This document shows, one piece after another, positions 12,501 through 24,300 of a DNA stretch of 64,000 nt. Every line of letters starts with the position of its first letter. The stretch's first letter is position 1. The notes beneath the pieces were generated by a model, which was not told where the DNA came from, did no database searches, and worked only from the letters and a program-made list of their open reading frames with translations. The DNA comes from Tubiluchus corallicola (taxonomy: Eukaryota; Priapulida; Priapulimorpha; Priapulimorphida; Tubiluchidae), in the NCBI GenBank assembly GCA_030141605.1, contig JAQGDQ010000167.1, positions 211,877 through 275,876 on the forward strand, written 5' to 3'. Made by a program: the position numbers and the translations under genes.

Positions 12501-13512
12501 ATCATATTGACTACCGTATATACTCGCATATAAGCCGAATTTAGAACTATAAAATACAATACTGAAATCAGGGGGTCGGCTTATATACGCATGAAACAAA
12601 ATGAACACAAGGACAGACACTAATGCCAATTTTCCAGCCACACATTTTCATCGCTATCTGACTCTGGGTTTTCAAAAGTACGTTATTGATCAAAGAAAGG
12701 CTGGTGACAAAATATTTTCTCTTTAATCATATCAAAATGTATAATTTCTTCTAGTATGTAACATAAAAGTAAGCATTTTACATCTTTATAGTAAAAAATT
12801 TCTATGAACTAAAAATACCCAATTAACAAAATGTGACAAAAAGGGATCAATTTTGTTGATTGGGTATGGAGTAAAATTAGACAAGTTGATGGTCGGCTTA
12901 TATACGGGTTTTTGCAAAAACTGGCCATTTTAAAGCAGTTTTAGGGGGTCGGCTTATACGCGATGTAGGCTTATATGCGAGTATATACGGTAATTAAATT
13001 AAGCCTCTCTAAGTCAAGTTATTAGTTTAGAAGACTTAATTACAGATTGTGGATCTCTGGTTCAGATCCAGATTTCTTTTTCTGACATTTTCATTGTTCA
13101 ATGAATGTTTGATTTTAGAATTTTATAAATGTAGGTTTGTTTCGTTATTAATTAATAACCTTGAAATAATTTGCAATTATGAATGTGACTTATTAGTGAT
13201 TTTTATGCTATTATTGAGTCTGTGACATTTTTATTTTTTAAAATCAAATATTTTAGTTCTGCTTGTATTTATCAGTTTTCATACAGCCTGATTTTTGTAT
13301 ACAGATTTGAAAAACTGTTTGTTTTTTTCTTGCACTCGCAGAAGACATATTCTGAGTTTGAAATCCAAGGCGTACCAGAGTTTCAGCTTCGCTCAAAGAC
13401 GTACGAGATGATCTACAGACGCATGCAAGTAGAAGAAGCAAACGTACAATTGAAGATGGAGGGTGGGAGTAGCGAACGCATGTTTCCGTTGATGGATGAC
13501 GACGATTATTAG
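550..13512 (+). CDS. CADPS: CADPS (CAPS), calcium-dependent secretion activator, C-terminal 11 coding exons
   Basis: Exons read as 550-694, 5175-5331, 6270-6411, 6977-7142, 7254-7355, 9625-9660, 10339-10413, 11093-11203, 11927-12091, 12309-12413, 13342-13512 (TAG stop). All phases join, giving about 457 residues. The gene enters from the left: the first base at 550 completes an Arg codon begun in an exon outside the window. Diagnostic stretches shared with vertebrate CAPS proteins (from memory) are [66 protein letters not shown] and the KTYxEF near the C-terminus. This is the end of the MUN (vesicle-priming) domain plus the C-terminal tail. In known family members the protein primes dense-core vesicles for Ca2+-triggered exocytosis through SNAREs and PIP2. 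The tail ends acidic (MDDDDY). Two introns use GC donors, and the linker before FWKLDALQ is much shorter than in human CADPS. Identity is very secure; exon ends rest on phase and homology. Confidence 0.95.
695..5174 (+). other. First CADPS intron in the window (4.5 kb), no second gene seen
   Basis: The intron runs from the GT after CACGCTGAG to the TTTCAG before GCATTCGCTTGG. It is AT-rich with many stops in all frames. The short open frames (for example 1905-2099, 2869-3078) show no recognisable motif. I see no clear repeat, RNA gene or embedded gene. Confidence 0.5.
5423..6020. repeat. 56-bp minisatellite, about 10.5 units
   Basis: Units begin GGAAGTA at 5423, 5479, 5535, 5591, 5647, 5703, 5759, 5815, 5871, 5927 and a degraded one near 5983, so the period is exactly 56. 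The array lies in the CADPS intron just after the exon at 5175-5331. From 5647 on, two unit types alternate (one ending CTCAAATAATGT, the other beginning GTAGTCCATTT), giving a 112-bp higher-order repeat. Confidence 0.95.
7143..7253 (+). other. GC-AG intron in CADPS (exon 4/5 of the window)
   Basis: The donor reads CAG|GCAAGT and the acceptor TATTATACAG. The frame needs exactly this cut: using the GT four bases further on would shift the frame and break the join into AFEKWLQK, which aligns with AFELKLQK of human CADPS. GC donors are normally followed by a strong AAGT, as here. Confidence 0.85.
8525..8820. repeat. Imperfect tandem repeat, five units of about 52-62 bp
   Basis: Five diverged units start TACATTAGTGCTG (or a close variant) near 8528, 8574, 8639, 8700 and 8762, each containing GCTACAATRTTCACTTT. 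The array is intronic in CADPS. The open frame over it (8533-8760) is a by-product of the repetition. Confidence 0.85.
10557..11055. repeat. 46-bp minisatellite, about 11 units, next to a CADPS exon
   Basis: CCTCATTTGTGG recurs at 10603, 10649, 10695, 10741, 10787, 10833, 10879, 10925, (10971 with one change) and 11017, after a degenerate first unit. Each unit carries two ACTAGT palindromes. The array ends about 40 bases before the acceptor of the exon at 11093, leaving a T-rich tract of normal appearance. Confidence 0.95.
12092..12308 (+). other. Second GC-AG intron in CADPS
   Basis: The donor is GAG|GCAAGTAA, the acceptor TGCTTTCAG. Translation across the join gives [15 protein letters not shown], matching KLFDQWYxSSMxVIC of vertebrate CADPS. 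Any GT donor nearby would shift the frame, so the GC donor is required. Confidence 0.85.
12514..12990. mobile_element. MITE with perfect 23-bp terminal inverted repeats and TA target duplication
   Basis: The left end begins CCGTATATACTCGCATATAA and the right end is its exact reverse complement over 23 bases. Both flanks are TA (12512-12513 and 12991-12992), as for Tc1/mariner-type insertion. The 477-bp interior has no transposase frame, but repeats the subterminal GGGGTCGGCTTATA motif inward from both ends. It sits in a CADPS intron. Confidence 0.85.
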
Positions 13513-15699
13513 TTATAATGATGCGCTGTCTTCTCGTTGTGGGTGGCGTGCTAGATCTTGTAGCTAGGGTATTTTAGATATTCCTTTTTAAGTTTGGGTT
13601 GGGTAGTTAATGTTTTTCAACCTTAAATTTTTGGTAAACTATGTAGATTTGAGCTGCATTTTGATTGATGAGCAAAAGCTGTGTGAAACTGTTGTGACGT
13701 TGTAAAGTCATTCACATCGATCAAAGCATTCATTCGCTATGATTGCTAAATTGTTTTCCGCTTGTCTTGCCTATGCTCATACCGAATCAACGTGGCAACC
13801 CTAAACTGCGTTTTTTTGAGAAGAGCAAATTGAAGAAAACTGAGATAGGGTAAATGTTGAATCATATTATCATTGTAGACCAATTTGCAGTTTATCATAG
13901 GCTTTCAAGTAAAAAGTCAGTGTATTTGCTGATGTAGGTAGTGCCTGATTTGAACGATAACTTGTAAATATTTTGTTTGTTTTTCTCAATAACTTGTACG
14001 TAGCTATTGTATTTTATGGGCTTTATTCTCTTGTTTGAACGTGGGTAAATCTTGGCATGTGTAACGTATAGTGGCTCCGTCTGTTGTCAATCAATGTAAT
14101 TGTGGTATCATTGTTCCCGACATTCCGTATTTTACATACATAGTTGATAATTAAGCTTTATTGTTTTTAATGTTGGCTGCAATAATTTATCCAAAGATCT
14201 TTTTCATTTTCCGCAATATTTAAATATATTTCATATTACAGATGTTCTATTATATTTAAAAGGTTTATTTATAATTATGACTTGCGTATACATGAATTTT
14301 ATTGGCCTGTTATAATTACTGTATTTGTAAGTGAATGCATTTTTGTGATGTGCAAATGCGTAACATTTGCAATCTTTTGAAATCTAGTCAGTTAAGTCAT
14401 GTACGTTTTGTCCTATATTTTTTTCAAAATCTTGGTAGGAGTAGCTTTATGATGTTATTTCCATAGTTGATCGCGATGGTGGATTTTCTTGTATAAACGA
14501 TTGCTTGTATGTAACAAGCGACACCATTGGTCGCTTCGCTGACAGTAACGGCAACACGACGCCAGTAGTGGGGATCGAAGAAAACAGAAAGTCATTCTTT
14601 ACTGAGCTTTGTTAATATGCATTGTTTGTTATTATGGAGTTTGTTTTTGTTTGCTGATACGTTGGAATTGAATTTGAAATGTTTACGATAGTTATGGACG
14701 TACCTTACTACCTTCTAGGCAATTGCTGATGGGCGAAGTTCATCATTATTTCGCACTTTCAAACTTTCTGTCGTAAATCCATATTTAAAAGATTTTCTTG
14801 CTCCACTTTCAAGATGTAGAATCATGAACAATTACTAAAGTTTGGCAAAATTGCTAAGCTTTGAACAGCCCTTTTACGATGTGGCAATAAGCACAATCTT
14901 CAAATTATGATTTCTGCTGCTAGAGTCTTTACTCAGTGCACTAATCAAACGAAACGGTTTTGTATTTTCTGTTACAGGAATACTACAAACATTCGTTTTT
15001 CGGCAGCATTTTTTAAGTAGATTTTAGTATACTATTACTTGCAGTGCAACTTCTCTTAGCTGTGCAATGAATTGTTTTGTTGATATTAATAATACGTAAG
15101 AAACGGTCATCTATTTCTTAGTATCTTTGGCAATTAACGTGCCGCTGCGGATAGTGTATTTTCGAATTGCAGAACTGTACTGTACTTTATTGAATTAATA
15201 TTGCCCGGTCATAAGTCAAAACTTTTCTGGCAGCAAGCATAATTATTGACACTATTAATGTACAACTAAATAGCTAGATGGAGTAGACATAGAAGCAATA
15301 CCAAAGATTGTCAGAGGTAGCTATAAATACTAACATCATCAGTAATTTGCTTGCGGTAAAGGAAAATTTGGCGCAAGTTTTAACCATAAACCAAGATTTG
15401 TTGGCATAGGTTTGAATTTCCGTGTTATTGTTAGTAAATCTCTGCGTACTGTTATGTTACTATACAATGAGTATGAGTGTGCATTTAAATATCTGTAGCT
15501 GGGTTCAGGCTCAAAAAGTTGTGGCACCCTGCTAGTTGTGCGGTACGAGTTTAGTTATAACGCAATTTGCTGTTTAATAGCCATGATAGGTACTGTCCAT
15601 TGTAGTCTGGATCTGTGTAGTATTTTGCTGACCCGTCCGGTCACTGTTCATAATAGCCACATTTTTTGCCTTTTGTGTGTATATTAACCCGTGTGTTGA

Positions 15700-15705
15700 A
15701 ATAAA
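15700..15705 (+). terminator. Candidate polyadenylation signal for CADPS
   Basis: This is the first AATAAA downstream of the CADPS stop. A T-rich tract follows within 80 bases. It is a positional inference only. Confidence 0.4.
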
Positions 15706-15890
15706 TAAGCTGAACAAGGCACACTAACATACAAACATTGCGTTAAGGGTTTTATTAACCGTATTTTTTTAATTATTATTAGTTTCATTTAACAATTAAG
15801 ACAAAAATATAGCTGCAGTAGAAGTACGTTACCAATAACATTATCTATGGCTAATTCGAGTCATAGATGCAACCAATTCATCCGTTATTG

Positions 15891-16276
15891 GCAAGGTGAG
15901 TATTCTCTACCAGAAGGCGAATTCGATTCAAAATTGAGTTTATGACTTTCAAATTGAATCAAACTGAATTTCAGCAATTTGAATCCGAATCAAATTGGTT
16001 TTAAAGATTTTCAAATTACTGATGAAAAGCGGTCTCACAAAGATCATGCACGATGCCTGATTCTGTTTTGTACTAAAAACACTAATAATTAGTTTAGATA
16101 TTGTGCACAAATCACAGCTAAATTCTTCTGATTGCCTAATGTTTTAAACGTTTTCTGATAAAGAATGTATGTAGTTGATGTGCTGCATAATTCGAATCTA
16201 TAATTTCAGCTTCGAATCAAATTCGAACTAAAAAAACTCGTTCAAATCAAATCCGATCATTCGATGCTCATCTTGG
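15891..16276 (-). mobile_element. Old copy of the TAGGGGTGA hAT-type MITE family
   Basis: It begins GGTGAGTATTCTCTACCAGA and ends ATTCGATGCTCATC, the reverse complement of the ends of copies at 25724 and 62519. The interior is rich in TTCGAATC-type motifs like the other copies. No clean target-site duplication is left. Confidence 0.7.
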
Positions 16277-16771
16277 TGTCTCGTACTGTCAAGGAAAACA
16301 ATCTTGTCAAATGGATGTCCCTCCTTCATACAGATTGTACTAGACTTTTTAGATACCACTTGCAGCTCTGATGTCATTACCGCGTTTTTTCAATTTAATG
16401 AGTTTGACAATAACATGAGGCTACAGATTAAGCTATATCGTCAGTTTAATTTCTATAATTGTATTTAAAAAGCTGCTGCAATCCTGAAAATAATGCATTT
16501 CGGAATGAGTTGCATTAGAAAGATTTGGATTTCAAAAATCATACCACTTGTTCACTGTACAACAAACGTTTTTTAAAATCCTATAATCACATTGTCAATT
16601 ATTAAAAAGTGATTGTCAACATGAACAACACCACCCCCCCCCCCCACGCCCAACCCAAGGGAAAATGTGTTTCCTCTACAGATCGTGCTGACACTGATGC
16701 TATACGTTTTGCAGCTTTTCTTAGCGAAGAAAGTAAAAAAGTTAAATGAACACAATGCCACCTATTGTAGA

Positions 16772-16777
16772 TTTATT
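16772..16777 (-). terminator. Candidate polyadenylation signal for TMEM115
   Basis: AATAAA on the minus strand, about 1.6 kb past the TMEM115 stop. I noticed none closer. It is a positional inference only. Confidence 0.3.
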
Positions 16778-17399
16778 TTAAAAATGGAAAAAATTGCTGT
16801 GTGATTCAGTAATTATACTCAAATTATTTGAAAAAAAATTCATAATTAGTTAAATCATCACTAGCTATTAAACATCAAAAAAGAGATTGTCAGATGAAAA
16901 AATTTTCAGAAGCATTGCTTTTTGAAAAAGGCTAAACAATTTAATTCTGCCCACAGATCATGACATTGGCAAGAGCACTTTTAAAAGTTACATGAATAGT
17001 CAAAATAGTAGTACAGTAACATGTGTGTAATCGTAAGCCAACTCACAAATGTGCAAATTTACAACAGTGAAACATATATATATAATATTGTAACTACCAT
17101 ATATATATAAGCTACAGCAGTTATTGAACATTGCAAACAAATGAGCCATGGCACCAAGACTTTTATAACATAACAGACTTTTACCGACGAGAAGATAGCA
17201 AAAAATCATAACAGTGCAGTTGCCTTCAGTGCATTCATGAACACAACTGTAGTTGTTCGTATTTTGGAAAATTCTGCTTTCCAGTAAATTGCAGACTTAC
17301 AAGCTGTGTGAGGCAGAAAAGGAAATCTAGAGATCCCAGGCCAGAAGATGATCACAAATCAATAGAAAGCTGTTAAGCTGATGTTACATTACAATGCTT

Positions 17400-18006
17400 G
17401 CTCGTTCTGTCAGTGGCACTGCAGTACAAGGAGTTGTCTCCAAAACAGTTTAAGCACAAGAAAACCCTCAACTTACACAAAGCTTAAAAAATTCATCTTG
17501 AAATTTTATACAACTTACATACTGGACTAACATAACTCCCGTAATGACCGTTAGATGAAGCCATTTTGACAATAAGTCATCTGAAGCATGTTTAGATAAT
17601 ACTGTGCAGAGCATTCGTATCGCAAACCTCACTAACTAAAAGATAGTGAGTGGTGCACCCTGGAGGGTGAGTCAACAACATTTTACCAATTGGTGAAAGC
17701 ATTTTAAGTAATGAAATATTTTCTTTTCTAGTTACAAAAGTCTTTTAAGCAGGTAAGTGAAATGCTAAGTAATATAATTTTACATGGAAAGTTTTTTGGG
17801 ACATAGTTTAACATTATCTTTTCTTCCCCTGATTTACGTTGACCATAGGTGACGTCATGTAATGGCACTTCGGAACAGCATAGCGGGAAATTTAAAATGA
17901 AAACAACAAAAAATTCTTTTGACGTGAGTACTATATACGCATAAAATTGCTATAAAGTAATATAATTTTTAAGGTGATTTTTCTGAAACGTACTTCAGAT
18001 ACCCCT
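17400..18006 (-). repeat. Dispersed repeat family F, inverted copy
   Basis: Reverse complement of the family seen at 40.66, 43.2 and 48.7 kb. Landmarks are GTGGTGCACCCTGGAGGGT (17651 on), ACCAATTGGT, ATGGAAAGTTTTTTGGG, AAAATTGCTATAAAGTAATA and a GATACCCC end near 18005. It carries an extra tract of about 70 bases relative to the 43.2-kb copy. It lies downstream of, or in, the TMEM115 3' UTR. Confidence 0.8.
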
Positions 18007-18369
18007 TTTCTTGTCCTTCAAAGGAAGTTTCTATGAGAAACAAAAGCAAACACTTGTGAAGGCACAAAACAGATGCTGCTAAGCACAATTAATAAAGTTC
18101 TATAACTCATAGGTATACAGTTCTACCCATGTAATGAAAACTGACCACAAATAACGTTACCTAAACGTGAAACATTTAAACCAGTAAAACTTTTCTGCCA
18201 AACTAGAATATTTTCAAATCTTTGTACACAGACCCTATGATACATTTACAAACAGATTTCCCCATACTTGAAAGTAGACTATTACATAATAGTTATTTGC
18301 TAATGAAACATAAACAGGCTTCTCTAACAACAAAGTAAACGATACATAATTAGACAAATTTGTCCAAGG

Positions 18370-21300
18370 TTACGTTACTGGTGCTGACTTATCTAGTGAT
18401 TCTGCTTCTTTTGGTTCTGGTTGAACTGGTTCGCCACTTTCGGGAGACTGCAAAGGTGTTTCGGGGGTTGATGTCGGACTTTCCTGAGCATCCAAACTTG
18501 GCCATCCTTCCCCTTCTATTTCCACTTTTAGCAAGCGCTCATTTAGTGCTTTTAATGCTTTTTGTCTATGAAATAAAAAATAATACAGTAAGACCAAAGA
18601 GTTGCTATGACATTTCTAGCTCGAAATAAATAAATACTTTGTACGACACAAGATTTCCGTAATCACGGGTCTATTTTTAGGTAAAATCTCGAGTTTTAAC
18701 GACCAATTCCTGGAACTGGAACATGGCTTTAGAAGAACTTATTCACGCTGTTCATGCATTAACAAGATGGCTTCTGATAGCCTACCATTTTTGCGCAATG
18801 AAAGTATTATGTAACTTACAGCTGTCTTCTGATTGGCCAAGCACAGTGACAAACACAAGCCATAGTGTCGAGCTTGGTTAACTTACCTGTAATACCTGGA
18901 CCATATGTATATCTTATTTACAAAGTAAAACAATGAAGACAAAAACAAAAATTATCATAGCTACCTATGATACCTGCCACTATCCTAGAAGGTCTTGGCT
19001 TCAAGTCCCAGCTGTGGTGCAAAACTCTTTCAGACTTTCTGATTTAGTATGGTCTGGGTTCGACTCCCAGTGGAGGTGCAAAATTTTTCAGACTATCTAA
19101 TTTAATACTGTTTTCCTGATTTATGTGATAATATTAAAGGAATTATTGAATAATGCAGAAAACTGATTCTGCGAAGCTAACCTAAGCCTACCTTCGTCTT
19201 TCTGCATCCTGCGCGTCAACACCGGGCAAACTAATTGTAATACTAGATGGCGCTCCCACATCATATTTTCTCACGACTTTCTTACACACGTGAAGTTTCA
19301 CAAGCAAAGAGTAGATTGTGTTTGCAATGACGGCAATGAATGGTTGAATTACGTCCGGGAAAAAACTGAAATGACAGCAAACAAGTCACATCATTAGAGT
19401 TGCTAGTGTTATATGGTTGCAGCAGATGTCAGACAGTTAATACAGTTTATTATTATTTTTTCGTTTTCAGGTAAAATTTAAATTAACGTGAAACCATCAA
19501 GTATGTACATTGTAAACAGTTTAACAAACATTTATAATCAAGTGACAATAACCAGTGATTACTACAAACATTTAATGCAATTTTGTTGTGACTGACTCAC
19601 CATCACAGAACAAAAAAAGAGAAAAATATTGTTGTAAAAAATCTAAATGTTTTCTGAAAGGACGTGGAAAGATAACATATAATTTCATAAAAGGAGAAAA
19701 TTATTATGCTGTAGCCTTAACAATCAATGTTAAGCAATGCAAGACCTGGTCAGTAAAGTAAAATGGATGGGTGACTACTGAGGAAACGAAAACCTACATA
19801 AAGTTCATGAATATAATAATAATATAGAATAATTATAGAATACAGAATAATTTCCAACGGTACTACAACTTGCCAAGACATAGACATAGACATAGACATA
19901 GACATAGACATAGAACATTTATTTTCTCCATTTGTTTGACATGACAAGTTTTTTTAGTTATTACTTAATTATAGTAGTGGAGCAGGGCAGGGAAGGACCA
20001 TAGGGTCATCTAGTCTCCTGCCCTGTCTAATAATTAAATTAGTATATTAAAAGTAAATGGTGAGACTGCGGATAACAAAATCAAATAGGAAAAAAAAATA
20101 ATAATAATAAACAGTATAAATGAAAACAAAGTATAAATGAAAACAGTATAAGTGAAAACAAAAAATAATAAAGTTAGATGACACCAAAATCTAAACAAAA
20201 CAATACAAGTAATTATGATTATTATATATATTTTCATATAGGGGCCTTATTGACAGGGGATTTTGACTGTATGGAGAGATAAAATAAGTATCAAAAAAAA
20301 AAGTGTAATATAGAAAATTTAAGAGAAAAAGTAAGTATAAGAAAGAGCAACAATTACTTAGGAGATGAGAAGAAAAAAACACACTTGTTAGCTTGCTTAT
20401 TAGTCTTACAAGTTATGTATTACAGGTATATTCATTTAGTAAGAATTTTGTGTATTTTTTGGAAGCAGAAAATAAGCTACCGCCAAAGGTATCTTTTGGC
20501 AATGAGTTCCATCATTTAACTCCTCGTGATTTTAAGCTATTGAAACCATGTCGGGTAAAAAATCTCTCCACAAAATACTGTTCATTAGAAGCAGCTCTTG
20601 TGGAGTAGGAATGTATATCAGAAACATTAGTGAAATATTCTCTAAAAAGTTCGGGTAATAAACCAGCATTGAATTTATACATAAATTTGAACAACTCAAG
20701 ATTGTAAATATCTCTTACTTTTAAAATTTTTAATTTTACGAACGATGGTGTAGCATGATCATATTTGCGAGCAAAAGTTATTAATTTTACTATTTTGTTT
20801 TGTTGTGTCTGTATTAATTTTTGAGTTGATGCAAAAGCTGTACCCCATGTTAAGATGGAATATTGTAAATAAGGGAAAACAAACGAATTATATAGAAGTT
20901 TCAGAATATATTGGTCAACGTAGTGCCTTACTTTTAAAATTATTCCAGTAATTCGACTTAATTTGTATGTTATGTGTTTTATATGTGGTTCCCATGTTAA
21001 TTTATTATCAATGAGTAGGCCCAAGTATTTGATGTTGTCTGTTTCTTCAATTTTGTGTTTGTTTATTATAATATGAAATTTTGGATTATTAGCATTGTTA
21101 ATTTGCTTATTGTTGATTATCATAAATTTGGTTTTTTTGTAGTTAATTGATAGCTGGTTTGCCCTCATCCACAGGTCTATTTTTTTCATTTCGTAATTTA
21201 ACAGATTTTTGCAGATTATTTATATTGGAGTCAGACATGAACAAATTAGTGTCATCGGCAAATATTCGGGTTCGAAAGTTGCTGCATGTGGGAAGATCGT

Positions 21301-24300
21301 TAATATAAATTAAGAATAGAAGAGGTCCTAAATTAGAGCCTTGTGGCACTCCACACGATATGTGTTTATAGTCTGATGATACATTGTTAATAGATATGAA
21401 TTGTTTTCTGTTAGTTAGATATGACTGAATTAGTTGCAAAGGTAGACCTCTGATGCCATCATAATGGTTTAATTTGGCTATTAGTATACTATGCTGTACG
21501 GTATCAAAAGCTTTTGATAAGTCTAAAAATATTCCGCAGTTCAGTAATTTTTTGTCAGTGTCTAGAGAGATCATGTCTATTAATTCGGATACAGCAAGGG
21601 CAGTTGAATAATTTTTTCTGAAACCAAACTGGTATTTACTTAGGATATTACTTTTCACAACAAACTGGTATAATCTCTTGTAAATTAGCCTCTCAAAAAC
21701 TTTTGATACTGGTGATAAGAGAGATATTGGTCTGTAATTGCCAGGTTCATGTGGAGAGCCAGTTTTATATAAAGGAATAACTTTTGCTATTTTTAATATG
21801 TTTGGAAAAGTTCCAGCATTAACCGATTTATTAAACAGTAATGTGAGTATTGGTGAAATAATTTGACTTGCAGATTTAAAAAAAGATATTGGTATATTTT
21901 GTGGTCCTGGTGATTTGTTTGAATTAAGTGTGTTTAAAAGTGTGCATGTTTCATTTTCAGTAATAGGATTAATGAAAAAAGAATTTGGGTTAGGGTTTTT
22001 TTAAAAAGTCAGTAAAATTAACGTTAGGTTTAGGTATTTTGGCAGCCATGTCAGGTCCTATATTTACAAAAAACTCATTTAGTTTACTGGCAATATCATA
22101 TGTATCTGTATAGTCCACATTATTTATTGTTAACTTACTTGGTGTTTGTCGCGTTTTTGGATCAGTTTTTATAATACTGTTTATTGTTTCCCAAGTTTTT
22201 TTCATGTTATTCTTGTGTTTTTGCAATGTTTCAGTGTAATATTGTTTTTTTGATGATTCCTTGACATGATTTAATTTATTTGAGTAGGATTTGTAGTAGA
22301 TTTGTTTGTATAAATTATTTGAGAGTTTGTGTGATTTGTAAAGACGTGATCTGGTTTTAATACTATTTAAAATTCCTTTAGTGATCCATGGTTTTTGAAA
22401 TGTAATAGTGTCTTTCCTAGACAGAGTTTGCAAAGGAAAATGATTATTAAACACATTGAAGAGTATTTCATTAAATTTGCTAAATCCCTCATTAGTTTCC
22501 AAGTCATTAAAATTTATTTTGGCTAATTCTAGCTGCAGGTTATTTAAAAAATTTTGTTCAGTTGAATTTTTAAAATTTCTTGTGGTGATTTTGTTGGATT
22601 TCATTTTCAGTTTAGTATGCTTTATAATTGCAAATATAGGAAGATGGTCGGCTACTTGATAAAGCAAAATTCCAGGTGTTACGTGGTTGGTGAGGTCATT
22701 TGTATAAATATGATCAATGAGTGTATTAGTGTGATGAGTTATTCTTGTTGGTTTAGTTATAATTGGCACAAAATTATTAGAGAATAACATGTTTGTATAA
22801 TTTGTCACTGAGGTTTTGCTGTCACTATGTAGTAAGTTAATATTTATGTCACCGCATATATAGCAAAATTTGTTAGTTCTGTTAATTAAGGATAATATGC
22901 TTTCTAGTTCTTCATGAAATTCTTCAAGGTTAGTATTTGGGTGCCTGTAGATGACTCCAAATAAAATGTTTTTGATGTTGGGTGGAGTTTCTATTCCAAG
23001 GTCTAGAGTATGTATTACAGATTGATTAGGAAGCTGAACAAATTCATACTATTGTACGTCACATTAAACTTACAAGGATCTGGCTATTACTGTTGCACGA
23101 ATAAATCACACAACAGTCAGATAAGATAAATCACTCAAGTTTCATGCAGTGATAGCCAACGATGGGCTCACCAGTATTACCACGCAAAGCCGCTACTAAT
23201 AACACATATTTCGATGAACATACCAACAGTAGTGTTATAGTTATCAATATTGCTTTCTATCTTAGTATTTTGTATGTTTACTGAGTTATGAGTGACCTGA
23301 AATATAGTTTTAAGAAATTCTGAAATAATCCATAAAGTTTTTGAGTAAGTAGTAACATAATGATGTCACTTTTTGATGGATTCATTTTAAATAAATAAGT
23401 ATGCCATTAAATTATTGCATCTGAGCACTTCTTCCAGTTGCAACTTAAATGACTTTATTCTGGCTTTTATCAATGACCACAAGCTTTGTTAGCAATTAAG
23501 TCAGTTGACTGCACAAAAATGTGTAGTTTTCATCATGGTGAAACTGAAATACTGAAAAATTATTCAAGCTGAGCAAAGGGAACAATAAGCTTTAATCTAA
23601 TGTCTGAAACCATTATGAAACTTAATACATAGTGAACCAAGTAGTCATTTTTCACATTAAAAATCCAAAAAAGGAAATAATTTCGACCAAAGAAAAGCAA
23701 ATTAAAACCTTTACCTGGAAAATGAAAAATTGTCTGCCATATCTCCCCTTGTGCCATTGCTATGCCGTTGATAAAAGCGCAAATATATCCAAGTGCTCAG
23801 AAGTCCTGTGCCAAACATTATTGGGTAAACACTTCGTAAAAGCCCTGCCAAGTACAGCAGTGTTACCAACATTAACACAGTAACAGGCACGTGCTTGTTT
23901 CTGAATTTACCAAATGGCAATGTTACAAGAATGTGATCAGGCATTACTTGTCGGACTGCAACTGAAACACCAGCGATGTATCCCACAAGTCCATGGATAT
24001 GAACAGCAAACAAAAAGAATGTATTAAACGTGCACATATAGACAAATAAATACAGTAACGTTGACGCAAATGCTACACAAGTATTAATTAAGACAAAGAA
24101 AATAAGCATCTCCAAAGCGCCCCATAACGGTTCTAAGAGCTTTCCACACAAGCCTATCACACAAATGTCGATGATGACGTCCCAGAAATGCAATTCCATG
24201 AACGGGTAAGAAATCAAAGTCCATATCCAGAAATGTGGAGGAACTAGAAAACCAGGAGTAACACTAAGCGATTTAAATGCAATATCGCTAAAAGAGATAA

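Larger units (their letters stand above)
13513..18369. other. Convergent 3' regions of CADPS (+) and TMEM115 (-)
   Basis: No protein gene is seen in these 4.9 kb. The first AATAAA after the CADPS stop on the + strand is at 15700-15705, implying a 3' UTR of about 2.2 kb. On the minus strand an AATAAA (TTTATT at 16772-16777) could end TMEM115. The interval also holds an old hAT MITE copy (15.9-16.3 kb), a poly-C run near 16630 and a copy of a four-member repeat family (17.4-18.0 kb). Confidence 0.5.
19876..23046 (-). mobile_element. 5'-truncated CR1/jockey-type LINE, frameshifted, with hexanucleotide 3' tail
   Basis: Reading the minus strand: the end of an AP-endonuclease domain (GVIYRHPN, GDININLL, TLIDHIYTN, ADHLPIFAI), a linker, then reverse transcriptase (NYRPISLLSPVSKVFE, QFGFRKNYST, GVPQGSNLGPLLFLIYIND, FADDTNLF), and a C-terminal part starting LWMRANQLSINYKKTKF. 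The reading frame is broken near 22000 (homopolymer) and near 21200 (one extra base), so it is dead. The 3' UTR holds GGCAGGAGACTAGATGACCC and ends AATAAATGT followed by about 6.5 units of TCTATG (19876-19914), the short-repeat tail expected of this clade. The 5' break is near 23046. It lies in TMEM115 intron 1. Confidence 0.85.

Noticed and set aside
19750-19947. Minus-strand frame encoding MSMSMSMSMS
   Set aside because: It is the translation of the TCTATG tail of the LINE.
22456-22659. Plus-strand frame of 67 codons
   Set aside because: Shadow of the LINE endonuclease region on the opposite strand.
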